Shown: piece after piece, positions 23,739-34,648 of the stretch
Numbering within the stretch: the first letter of the stretch is position 1
How the letters are laid out: each line of letters opens with the position of its first letter
From: Coprinellus micaceus
Lineage: Eukaryota > Basidiomycota > Agaricomycetes > Agaricales > Psathyrellaceae
NCBI GenBank assembly: GCA_951394405.1
Contig: OX596336.1
Coordinates: forward strand, 4,278,001 to 4,342,000
Direction: 5' to 3'
DNA length: 64,000 bases
Made by a program: the position numbers and the translations under genes
The notes under the pieces: model-generated
The model's input: the letters and a program-made list of their open reading frames with translations, nothing else
The model's database searches: none
What the model was told of the DNA's origin: nothing

Positions 23739-25885
23739 ATGACCTTCGAGGCTGTTATCGCCCCCACCGCCATCCAAGCTCTTGGGGGCGCCACGGCGGT
23801 CCTCGCCCTAGGCGCCCTATACCGATGGTGGACGGGGTACAACGGGTCCGGTCTTCCCTATCCCCCAGGGCCCAAGGGATATCCTATCATAAACAACCTC
23901 TTCGACATTCCAATAGAGGATCCCTGGGCGGCCCACGCTGAGCTGGCGAGGAGATATGGTAAGTGCCTCCCAATATTCGAATTCTCCCCGTTCTGCTGGC
24001 GAATGAAGGGCTGACATCCTCAGGGGATCTCATATTCTTTCGAGTGTTCAATCAACCGATTATGATTGTCGCTTCCGAGAAGAGAGCCATCGACCTTTTC
24101 GAGAAGCGGTCTACGATTTACTCAAGTCGACCGCACTCTGTCATGATGCACGAGCTGTACGTCTTTCAATCAGTGGCCTTCATTTCAACACACCTTCTTC
24201 AAGCCCAACTTCCGAGAGCTCACCCCGTGGCTCCTGTTTAGGCTGGAATTCAACAACTTCTTCGCCATCGTTGATTATGGACCACGATGGCGGAAGCATC
24301 GTAGGATGTTCCATCAGGAGTTCTACCCTGCTACAGTGCCCAAGTATCATCCCATCGTCAAGCGCTACACGCAAAGGTTTCTAGTTGCGTTGTCTGAAGG
24401 CGTGGACATCAGCGAAGCGACCAGGAAGTGAGCTACTTTCACCCTATCAATCTCTGAGACTTGATCCTAACAACCTTTTCTCCCCGGCCAACTAGTGCAA
24501 TTGCGGGAATGGGCATTCAAGTTCTGTATGGCGTTCACGTTGACTCCATCGACGATTCTTTCATCAGTGTTGCCTCGGAAGTGGGGGACGCTTTCAAGAC
24601 TGCTGGTGTGCCTGGCAGGTTTCTCGTTGACGTCTTTTCTGTCTTGAAGTACATTCCCCGATGGATGCCTGGAGCAGGCTTCCAACGCTGGGCAGACCAT
24701 TACCGAGCGGCTTCCAGGAGGGTCCTGGACGAGCCCTTTGAGTATGTCTGGGGTCTTCATGTAAGTCTTGCCACACACTTTATCGTACAAGCAGGATTCA
24801 CTGCGTTGATAGAAAAAGGGAGAGTCGACTCCGTGCGTGGCCACAGCCATGATCGAGCGGTTCCCTGAGGACCCAGTACAAAGGCATGAACAGAGTCTCA
24901 TCGCACGAAATGTCTGCTCCCAAACCCATCTAGGTGTGTTATATCATGCTCGTTGATCTGGACTGGTAGCTGAATGACACCCAACTTTAGCGGCTGTTGA
25001 CACGGTATGTCCCATAGCTCCTATATTATAGGGTACTCTGGCCCACTGCTTCAACTTGAAGACCTACGGCATGATGATGGCGTTTTTCCTTGCAATGGTC
25101 CTTTACCCCGATATCCAGAAGGCCGCTCAAAGCGAACTCGACCGCGTCGTTGGACCATCCACTACTCCCGACTTCAGTCACAGACCTGACCTCGATTACA
25201 TCGAAGCTGTCCTCCGCGAAACGTTCAGGTGGCACCAGGTCCTCCCCCTGGGTTCGTAGCCTCCTTTCCACCGTACTAGATGCCGGTAGCGAGGTAGCTG
25301 ACTATGCTGCGGCAGCTCTCCCCCATTGCGTGACCGAGGACCACGTCTACGACGGGTACTTCATTCCTAAAGGGACTGTCGTGTTCGGGAACTCGTGGGG
25401 ACTCATGCACGACCCAAACGTCTTCCCGGATCCCATGGAGTTCAAGCCCGAGCGGTTTCTCACAAAGGACGGGAAGATAAACCCTGAAGTACCAGAGCCA
25501 GTGGCTCTCTTCGGTTATGGAAGGCGGTGCGTCCTCGCCCAACCGTTTTCCCGGCCTCGCCGCTGACCGGTACGAGGACGAACCAGAATTTGCCCAGGAC
25601 GCCATTTCGCGGTCGACATGATGTACTCGGTTATAACTGCGACGCTTGCATCATTCAACATCCTTCCAGGGAAGGACGAGCATGGAAATCCCATTAAGGT
25701 GGAGCCCAAGTTCGAAGGAGGCGCCATCATGTATGTGCCCCACTTTCCCATCCACTTAACAACTCCCAGATGCTCATGCAATTATATCCCATTGCAGGAA
25801 ACCTGCGCCCTTTGAATGCGAATTCCAGCCTCGTCCTCCTCAGGTTATCGCTACCCTCGAAGATCTGACGAAGGTGGTGCGGTGA
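23739..25885 (+). CDS. Cytochrome P450 monooxygenase
   Basis: Ten exons (23739-23958, 24024-24156, 24242-24427, 24496-24760, 24813-24933, 24991-25004, 25062-25251, 25316-25526, 25587-25730, 25798-25885) close in phase to 523 residues. A membrane anchor (about residues 8-30) precedes the hinge LPYPPGPKGYP. The I-helix motif is AAVDTT (309-314), ExxR is E366-R369 in LRETFRW, PERF is present in FKPERFL, and the haem loop is FGYGRRICPG with ligand Cys449. Such fungal microsomal P450s hydroxylate small hydrophobic substrates with electrons from a reductase. It resembles the O-methylsterigmatocystin-oxidoreductase-like group, but the substrate cannot be told. No other biosynthetic genes lie beside it. 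Exon 6 is only 14 bases. Position 310, usually Gly before x-D-T, is Ala. Several donors are non-optimal (for example GTTCGT at 25252), yet every junction restores a conserved motif. Confidence 0.88.
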
Positions 25886-26148
25886 GGAAAGGCTGGTTAT
25901 CGCTTCTCCCTATCCTTACGACAGCGAAACCACGGTAGTGTACAATCCAGAGATCATCCGAATGTATATTAAGAGTCGGTATGTTCACTCCAGCGAGGAG
26001 TCAGTGATTGAACCCCAACGAGAAGGCCGTAAAAATACACGAGAGGTGAGGAGAAAGAACCAAACAGAACAATGATAGAATACAGCAGCGGAGAGAAGGT
26101 GTATACGTATGTGTGTAAGGAGCGGGATAAGAACGATGTCGCATTCGA

Positions 26149-28540
26149 TCATCGTCTGTCCGTTTTTCCACCCTTGCGCTTTCCGGCGAACAGATGTTTT
26201 GGCTAGGGAGGGGAAGAGTCAGTATGGTGTAGGGGCAGGTTAGAAACGGAGGAAGGCTTACGAGCTTGGTCTTGATGACACGATCGGCCTCTCCGGCCTT
26301 GGCCAACGCATTCCGTGGCCGTTGAGCGAACTTGTGCAGCTCGCGAGCTTTTGATAGTTGCTGCGCGTTCTTGAGACCGGTCATCTGCCTGTCCGACGCG
26401 GGTACTCTCTTCGTTGTCACACGCCCCGAGGTCGTCTTTGCGCGCTTAGCAGCCTTGCGAGCACCGTCAACCTCCATCGCCTCATCCTCACTGCCTTCAC
26501 CACCGGCACTATCCATATCCACATCATCCTCATCTGAATCGTCATCTCTCCTCCGCTTCGCACCCTGGATCTTGGCGAGCATCTTGGCGCGTTCCTCGAT
26601 ACGGCTGGGATCGTAGCCAGCCCGGGTGAGTTCGTCAGTGAGCTCAGTGATCGTTCGGAGGCCGGCGGTACGAGGGAGGCGGGCTGCGTTCTTCGTCGCC
26701 TTTTTGCTGAGCTGGGACGTGCCTTTGTAGAAGTTGCGCTCCTCCATTTCGGCAGCTTCACGTTCGTCGTCTGAATCGAACTGAGGGAAGGGAAGTATGG
26801 GTTAGTACCAGGCTCAGAAAGCGAGTGTGCAAGAAAGGGCTGACCATTTCGCCTTCAGAGTCGTAGAAGCCTTCAGCCTCAAGACGCTCCTCCTCACGCT
26901 CCAAAGCCTCAAGCTTATCAGCAATCTCGGGGTCGATGAAGTCGGCGACGTTCCTGCCGTCCATGATCTCGGGGATGATGTCAAACTTCCATTCGGGGTT
27001 GGAGAGGATGTAGTTCTTCTTGAGGTTAATGTTGAAGACACCAGCACCACCGTTCTCGAGCTCTTCGTCCCTAAGCAATCTAGGCCTTTCAGGGTCGTCC
27101 TGAGTAAACTTCCTCTTGTTCTTGACAGCATCGGGGATGAATGGCGTTCGGGCAACGTCGTCTCGGGGCTTGGGGACAGCGACGTGTATACGGTTGGCAA
27201 CAGAGTTGATCTTGCTTCCCTTCATCTTGATATCGACGCGGTGGGCGAGGAGAGCGTCGCAGGCCTTGTTCTTGAGCTCCATGACGCCCTCCTCGGTGAA
27301 GCAGGATACTTGAACGCAAGTGACGTCTTCCATGTTGAGGATATCCTCAACGAGGGCGCGATTGTCGGGGTGGAGGTCTTCGAGCTTCATCACATCGATT
27401 TTGTTGATAACAAGGACGGTGGGCTTGTTAGCGAAGAGGGGTTTAATAGAATGGAAGAGCTTGCACTGAAGTGGAGAAGGAGAGCGGGGATCAGTTGGAC
27501 AACCTCGGGGGGATTGTAGTACATAGACGCACCTGCGCCTCGACAGTGTATCCACACTGTTCGCTGAGATCCATGAAGTAGAGGATGGCACTCTTCAAGT
27601 GAGCCATGGCCGTAATACTCTGCATCTCAATGGTATTCATCTCTTCGAGGGGGTGGTCGAGAATACCAGGGGTGTCGATGACCTGCCATCGCAGGTACTT
27701 GTAATCAAGGTGTCCAACGAAGAGAGATTTGGTGGTGAAAGCGTAGGGTTGCACATCGACATCGGCGCGGGTAACCTTGTTGATGAAGGAAGACTTTCCA
27801 ACATTTGGGTATCCACAGACGAGGAGGGTACGTGTGTTGGGATCGATAGCTGGTAAACGGGAGATATGTTGCCTAACTTGCTCGAGGTAGGCCAAGGGGT
27901 CCTTCTGGCGCTTCATGATCGTAGCCATACTGAACCGCGAAAAAAAAACCCCGGTTAAGCAGGAGATTACGACATGTACTGCTGATATTGGTACTCACCG
28001 ACCAAGAGCAGCCCTCTTGAGCTGTTTGCATCGGTACAGACTGTCACCGAACTTGAGCAGGCGGCAGTAATCTTTGGCAACTTGGTCGATAAGATGCCTC
28101 GCAGTTCGCAGCTGACCCAAAGCGAGTTTGTAGTGGTTCTTGTCGTAAAGAACGTTCATGAGCGAGGAAAGGAAAGGGTGCAAGTCCTATTTTGCGCCTT
28201 AAGATAGTCAGCCACGCCCCCGATGAGAATAAGACTATCGAGACGCACGTCCAACACCGGGAATTCAGTCAAGATGGCTCCAAACTTCTCGTCGAACATA
28301 TCCTGACAGAACTTGACTTTGCGCATGTAGAAGTTCCTGATACGACTGATTTTGAAGTTTTTGTGAATGACCTAGAGACGGTACGATGACGAGAACCATG
28401 ATTCAGTTCAGACCCTGGAGGTAGATTAAATAATCCCTGCTCACCGTAGGAGTCTTTCTTTGGGTCTTGGACAGGACAATGTCCAGGAAGTCCGTCGCCG
28501 TGGGCACCGGGGCAATCGCCTTGAGCCCGCTGGTCGACAT
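26149..28540 (-). CDS. NOG1: Nucleolar GTP-binding protein 1 (60S ribosome assembly GTPase)
   Basis: Seven exons (28540-28445, 28371-28249, 28186-27999, 27929-27533, 27465-26845, 26780-26262, 26202-26149) close in phase to 665 residues, close to the usual length of about 650. NOG1 is an OBG-type GTPase in the nucleolus that joins pre-60S ribosomal particles and is essential in yeast. The N-terminal helical domain ([20 protein letters not shown]) is followed by the G domain: P-loop GYPNVGKSS, switch region [15 protein letters not shown], and NKID. The C-terminus contains a Lys/Arg and acidic tract ([17 protein letters not shown]) and ends PKHLFAGKR...KTDRR, the standard ending. It is transcribed toward the P450 gene, tail to tail with it, with about 260 bases between stop codons. 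Confidence 0.95.
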
Positions 28541-28910
28541 TTTGGCGTAAAGAGGGAGGAAATGAAGGGGATGAAGAGGAGGTGGTCGCTGCACACAACG
28601 ACGAGCAGCAGGAAATTTCAGATCAATTCCCACGTGTGATTCGGCAGATGCCGAGCCTCGGCGCTTACCTCTCACACCGGGCCCTCCTCGTTCCGCTTAA
28701 TAAACCGCGTACTATAGAACGAACAGCACAGCAAAATATACAAGAGAAGATAATGCGCCAAAAGTTTTAAACAAAGCTGAAGTTCCGCTATCCACATTCA
28801 AGTTGTTCGTGGAAATGGGGGCCTGTTTCGATAGACGGTTGGGCGACGAGAACGCTAAGTTTTCTGGGCCAAGGCCCTGATGAGACGTACTGCACATTAT
28901 AGCAACACTA
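28541..28910. other. Promoter region of NOG1
   Basis: These 370 bases lie between the NOG1 start (28540) and the stop of the next minus-strand gene (28911). I see no gene. They should hold the NOG1 promoter and the terminator of the F-box gene upstream of it. Confidence 0.5.
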
Positions 28911-31116
28911 CTAGGGGTGGGAAATGGGTCGCGTCCAGAGATGTGCAGAACCTTTTGAAGCCGCTGCCCAGTCGTCTATATCCCCCTTTCCTACAATCCG
29001 TTCCCAATCACTTCTTTCCTGTGACTTTCCTAATATGAAACATAATTAGTGAGTTAAAATCTCCAATGGCATTCAAGGAAGTACGTACTATCCCAAGTCT
29101 GCCCGACATAACTGATTCTTGATGTAGTTTCGTCGATGTAGTACCATCGATACTGCGACTGCCGAAAGTCCAGAAGAAGCTGGGACCTCCACTTATCCAG
29201 GAGGTTCAGTACTCTTTGCCTTATTCTGTACGTTGGAATCCCTGGAACTGGCTTCGCCCACCCGATGGAGTTGAGGATGGCCGGGACTCCCAGCCACTGA
29301 AACCAAGGTCAGTTAAGGAGGCTGCACCACCAGTCATGGAGAGGCATACCGAGAGAATCCGGGTGTCCTTTCCCCAAAAATCAAACGTCTCCATCTCTGC
29401 AAGTGTCCCGTGACATTTCGAGTCCCACTTTCCCGAAGGGGCGGATCGCGAAGGATTGGGGAAGTAGGTCAGGAGGTCGGATTTCCACTTGGTGACTATA
29501 TTCAAGAGCTTTGGATCGAAGGGCACTCCGAGCTCCTTGACAGTCTGGAGGCGGTCTCCTAGTCGCACGACCCCCATACGCCAGTCAGTATTAGCCGACT
29601 TGATATATACATCCGATAATCGAGACTGCAGCTCCCTGGATTGAATTCTCCTCGAATGGATGACCTCCAAAAGGGCCATGGCATCAGGGAAATTCCCCCT
29701 GAATGCGTTGCGAGGCAGGAAGCGGACAGTCAATACGCGAAGGTTCGGAAGGGGTGCATTTGTGGGTTTGAGAAGGAGGTGGCTAAGCCCTCGGGGGTTG
29801 AGATAGGCAATGTCCAGATGGCTCAAAGTCGAGCAGTGGAAGAGAAGGTCTGTGAACCACTGAAGCTGGCCGTTCATGTTGTAGTTGAGTATATGGTCCG
29901 TTGCAAGCCGCTCAAGGGAGCACCCTGAACGTCGCACCAGGGACAGAATGGTGTCGTATAGGGTAAGGCCATGTGGATGGCTGAACCAGTACACCTCCAA
30001 ATCCTTCAGCGCTGGTAAAGTCAAGCCCCCCAAATGCGTGGAAAGGGTGTCTTCTGGAAGCACGTCCCCAAAGAACAAGCTAAGTTTGGTCAAGCTCAGG
30101 TTGGATGCCGAAATCAAGGGAATGGTATCCGAGTTATTTGACGTGTACCTCAAGGCCTTGAGATTAACGCCGTGGGTTAGAAGAGGAGAATATGTGGTGT
30201 CCCGCTCGAAAACGCCCTCGAAAGTCTCCAACTGTCTCCATGGGACGCGAAGATCGACAATGGTATTGACGAAGTACCGATTGACCGTACCCCATCCGCC
30301 GAGCACGTCAAACACAACGTGCTTCAAGCGTGGCGCATCGTCGAAGATATCCACCGTGATCACTGAGTTGGCTGGTACAGGCTCCATGGCGTGCATTTCG
30401 AAGACGAACTTCGAAAGAAGGGGTAATGATAGCTGACGGCGTTGGGCTCTGCCCAGCAGGGCATCTAAGGTTGCCTTCGGGGCCCGAAACTCGGCGACGT
30501 TCCAGCGGTGTGACTCTTCGATGAGCGCATGAAGGTACGCAGATGCCATCGAGTGCTGGGCGCCTCGTTCCGCAGCATGGATGGCCTCGTGACGCCAGAA
30601 GTGATATGTGAAGGATATTGGAAGGGTACCCGAACGTGCGAGATAACGTTTCAGGATTGCTGCGCTCTCGCCACTCTCTGGTGAAGAAATCGGCGTGGAA
30701 GGCTCGATGAGAGGGAGATTGCCCCATAATATGGGGCAGCTGCACGCCGCTGCCTCCCACCCTCTCGAGACGAGGCGGATGACCCCAAGCATCCGGTGCT
30801 GGGCGGTCCTTCCTTCTATAGAAAGCACCAGTTGCTCGAATACTTCATGCCAAATCTCGGGCGGCACGTGTCGGATGGGGGACAGCACACGAAGGTGGCA
30901 CTGAATGACCTCGTGGAACGTCTGACCGACCTTCGGAATGTGTCCGGTGGGTGCGTAGGCTATTCCGCAGGCCTGTACGAACCCGGCCTTGAGAGTCCTC
31001 ACGCTTGCCTGAAGTTCAAGTCGTTCCTCGTCAGTTGGTGGGGTGTTGACCGGGAGAAGAAGGTTAAGCGCTGAAATTTGCTCTGGCTCCTTCCTGCGAA
31101 ATTTGCCGCGAAGCAT
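28911..31116 (-). CDS. F-box/leucine-rich-type protein, tandem family copy 1
   Basis: Exons 31116-29350, 29296-29089 and 29029-28911 join in phase to 697 residues. The first 75 residues contain a conserved leader (NTPPTDEERLELQ and a helix). The F-box follows: LSPIRHVPPEIWHEVFEQLV with RLVSRGWEAAA. A long leucine-rich-like region follows (LTKLSLFFGDVLP, LKDLEVYW, LSHLDIAYL, LRVLTVRFLP). Exon 2 begins at WLGVPAI and carries WRSQLLLDF and TTSR. The last exon carries DWERIVGKGDIDDWA. F-box proteins choose substrates for SCF ubiquitin ligases; the target here is unknown. Exon 2 alone would stay open to a stop at 29054, but splicing at GATA|GTACGT restores the family tail, so I prefer the three-exon model. 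Copies 2 and 3 have the same introns at the same phases. Confidence 0.82.
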
Positions 31117-31471
31117 CTAGCGTACGAGGCGTTACGGGTGCATACCATAGAAGTGAATGAAGGACGCACAGTTTACCTGAACTCGAGAACGAGAGTGCAC
31201 CCTGGGGGACGGTTGGCGTCGCGAGACAAGAGAGAGGAATTCATCAAACCCCAGGTTGATGGCGCGGTCTCCCCAACACAAGCAAACAGCTCTTCAGCGG
31301 GCGCCTAATTGTGCTAGAGATACCATTCGGATGGTCTGGGAACCGAGTGAAGTGTGGTATTGGCATCATGAGAAGTAAATATTTGAACAAGAAACCAAAA
31401 TTAACAAAAGTTTCCCGAGTAGTCCAGATGTCCAAAGCTCTCTCTACCTCAACACCCGTCTTCAGCTTACA
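31117..31471. other. Intergenic between F-box copies 1 and 2
   Basis: These 355 bases separate the start of copy 1 from the stop of copy 2. No gene is seen; the stretch should include the promoter of copy 1. Confidence 0.5.
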
Positions 31472-34373
31472 TCACATCCAGAGCCAAGTAGCACCCTTAT
31501 CTGCAGTTGCCCAGGTGTCTATGTCCCCTCTCCCCAGTATCCTTTCCCAGTTCTTTGCATCTTCTAAAGTGTTGTCTGCAGGTTAGCATCAATGTTTACG
31601 ATCACCGTGATGCTCTCAGCTACTCACCCTCGGATAGGACCCCCCATTATGCTGAGCTATGTCCGATCCAAAATCGCTAATTTCGGCCATTTTCGCACCT
31701 CCATTTCAGGCCGGTTTCCGTCCGCATTGGGATCGGGGGTACCATTTTTGGCCCATTTTCGTCCGCACCGCGGATGATACCTCCCAGGGCGCTTATCCGT
31801 CCGCACGGGCCCAAAAATCGCGTTCAAAGCAGATTCAGGGTATTAAAATAGGTAGATACTGTACTATAGCACACAACGACCAAGTATAAAGGCTGAAAAT
31901 TCGAAATAATGGTGGAGGAAGGGAGGGGTAACGAAACGAGCTGCAACCACGGTCGCTCTAATCTCGCTTGCGGCTCACAACCCAAATGCTATCGTCCGAC
32001 CATCTCCAAAAGACGAAATTTAGGCACTGGAGGGCACTGGCCGGCACTCCAGAGTGGTCCCCTCAAAAATGGTGACGACGGTGAGGCCCGCCCAGGTTAC
32101 CTAGGCCCGTTCCTCGCCCTCAGATTTCGTCCGCATGGGATCGGACATCGCCACCGACTGGGGTTGTTTCGCCGCACAAAAGATCGGACCTGCGTGCCAA
32201 ATTTTTCGTTTTCGTCCGCACAAAAATCGGACCTGGGGGGTCCAATTGGGGCCATTTTCGTCCGCACTGGGATCGGACCTACATAGGGATAATGGGGGGT
32301 CCTCCTCGGATTCAGACCCGTTAGCAACATATCTCATCCTTGAGGTCCGTCCATCGATGAAACACCATCTGTGAGGCGAGGACAGACAGTCCGCAAGAAG
32401 AAACGGTGACTTGCTCAAGAGGTGTCTCGGTCTTTTCTGGCAGCCGTAGATAGAGAAGACCAGCTTCAGGCTCCCCTCCCTCCCACTAAAATATGAGTCA
32501 AGTAAGGCTGGGATTCCGAGCCACTACAGGCACATCATTGAACAATAATGTCGATTAGCCGAGTGCCCAATGTGATATGTATGAGGTCACATACCGAAAG
32601 GATCCTAGTGTCTCTTCCCGTCAAGTCATAAGAGTCCATTTTTTCTAACAGCCACCAGATCTTCAGGTTGGTCTTGATGTCGATTTCGTGGTTGTCCAAC
32701 CGGGAAGAAGTGGGGAAGTATTCGAGGAACTCCCCCCTCCATTGTAGAGCAACTTTGAAGAACTCGGGGTCGGAAGGAACTAGGAGATATTTCCCGTTTC
32801 TCCAGTGCTCGTTTCCTTGTTCAATGACCTTGGCACACCAGCCCGAGGCGCCGTTATAGATATCCTTGATGTAAACGTCTTCTAGTATGCTTCGATGCTC
32901 TGTTGATTCTTTTGTCCTCGAATGCACCACATCGAGTAGTAACGCAGCGCTCGTAGGGTCCGGTCGACCAGGCGGGAATCGGAGAGTTAAAACACGTAGA
33001 TTGAGGAGGGGAGGAGTTGAGAAGGCCTGGTGATCAGGAAGAAGCACTTCGAGTCCCCCGCCGTTCATATATGATATGTCTAAATGCGTTAACGCTGGGC
33101 AGTGGAACAAAACCTCTTTAAATCGTTCCAGTTGGTCGTGGTTGCGGTAATTGAGCTTCCGGTCTGTCGCCAGGCGCTCGAGAGAGCACCTCGACCTTTG
33201 GATCAATGAGAAAACCGCATTGTATAAGGGGACGTTTGGATTCCTATACCAATAAATCTCTAACTCCTTTAGCGCGGGAAGTTTTAAGCACCCAAGATGC
33301 GTGAGGAGCCTCCCTCCGGGAAGAGAATCCCCAAAGAAGAGACTGAGCCTAGTGAGGTTCCGAAGGGTCGCGGGGGTTGAAGGAAGGGTGTCAGACCTGT
33401 CCGAGGTGTATCTAAGGACCTGGAGATTCTGACCCTTTGCTAAGAGCCGTCGGTAGATCGATCCGTGTGGCATGGCGCCTTCGAAGGTCTCCAGTCTGTC
33501 CCATGGCAAACGGAGGTCGAGGTTGTTGATCCTTGGACCCTGGGCCTGAACCGGGGAACCCCACGCCCCAAGCATATCGCATACCACATGCCTCAGACTC
33601 GGCGCATTCGACAACAGGTCAGCGGTAAGTGTGTTATCGCGCAGCCTAGGTTCTCGAGCACTCTCAAAAGTGAACTTGGACAGGAAGGGGAGCGCCAGTC
33701 GACCCTCCCGTGCCCTGTCGGATAAGTCCCGAAAAATGCCCTTGACCGCTCGAAATTGCACCACTTCCCATCGATGTGACTCTTCGGCAAGAACACGGAT
33801 CCAGGCCAAGGCTCTGGAGTACAAAGTCTCCCACTGCGAGTCGAGATTGCGCCAGAAGTGAAAGGTAAAGGATATTGGGAGGGTACCAGATCGCTTCAAG
33901 TACCGTTGTAGACCCCATATTCCCTTGTCGTCGGAGTCCGGCGTTGATATCGGGAGCGAATCATCAATGAGGGGGAGGCTCCGCCATAAGGTTGGGCAGG
34001 TGCATGCAGCAACGTCCCACCCTTTTGAGACCAGGCGGATCTCCCTGAGCACCGAGAACTGGGAAGTGCTCGGATTGAGGGAGAGAACTGCATGTTCAAA
34101 TATTACATGCCAAATCTCGACCGGCACACCCCTGATGTGGGAGAGCACTCCCAAGTACTGTTGAATTTCTTCGTGGTACTTCAAACCAGTTTTCGGAATG
34201 GTTCCTGTGCGTTGATAAGGCACACCGCAGACCTTCAGATACTTTGACTTGAGATCTTGCAGCTTCGCGTGGAGTTCGAGCCGCTCCTTGTCGGATGGAG
34301 GGTCGTTGCACCCCAGCAGAGCGCTGAGCACTGATGCCTGTTCGGGCTCATTCCTACTAAGTCTGCGGCGCAT
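31472..34373 (-). pseudogene. F-box family copy 2, split by a transposon near its C-terminus
   Basis: Exon 1 is 34373-32595 (593 codons; F-box LSHIRGVPVEIWHVIFEHAV, then leucine-rich-like repeats, ending RDTRILS). Exon 2 starts at 32523 with WLGIPALL and includes SSPHRWCFIDGRTSR. The family tail exon, 31575-31472, encodes LEDAKNWERILGRGDIDTWA and ends TWLWM. Between them lies a 668-bp transposon, placed in the last codons of exon 2. The target duplication leaves the old splice donor (GAGG|GTGAGT) on the far side. Without the element the three exons would be in phase. With it, exon 2 reads into the element and meets a TAG at 32101-32103, replacing the conserved tail by about 67 element-derived residues. 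The protein may still be made in that truncated form, or the element could be spliced out. The start at 34373 matches the paralogs; the frame is open further upstream. Confidence 0.8.
31636..32303. mobile_element. 668-bp non-autonomous DNA transposon in F-box copy 2
   Basis: Both ends carry the same perfect 15-bp inverted repeat AGGACCCCCCATTAT, with partial matching further in (CTATGT and GTCCGATCC). It is flanked by an exact 8-bp duplication, CCTCGGAT, at 31628-31635 and 32304-32311. CGTCCGCA occurs six times, all in the same orientation, at 31719, 31760, 31798, 32128, 32213 and 32259, grouped near both ends. There is no transposase frame. The 8-bp duplication would suit hAT or a related superfamily, but the AGGACC terminus is not the typical hAT start, so the superfamily is open. 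It shares no obvious sequence with the element at 11794-12305. Confidence 0.88.
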
Positions 34374-34648
34374 CTGGTGCACGAAGCATCCTGCGTCAAC
34401 CCTCTGGAGACTGGAATAGATGAGTGACTCACAGTGTGCTTCAAAATGACTGCGGGACAGAGCTAGCCTGAAGGATGTTGGCCGTTCCGGAACAAGATGG
34501 TTTAGGGCGACAGCCTGAGTCATCAAAAGCTCGTGGCGTGCCGACACAGCCAAACACTGGATGGCATGCGGGCGCTTAAAAGTGGCTGGAATACTGGATC
34601 GCTTGGATGGGTTGTAAATAATCACTGTCATAGGTACTCTGCATTCCC

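Noticed and set aside
26827..27519. Plus-strand frame of 230 codons
   Set aside because: It is antisense to the NOG1 G-domain exon. NOG1 motifs on the minus strand explain the open frame.
29054..29296. F-box copy 1 ending in exon 2 at the stop 29054
   Set aside because: The frame is open to there, but a GTACGT donor and TATTAG acceptor restore the tail shared with copies 2 and 3 in the right phase.
34374..34631. Upstream extension of F-box copy 2 (86 more codons)
   Set aside because: The paralogs start with MLR/MLQ-type leaders that align with the ATG at 34373; the extension has no counterpart.
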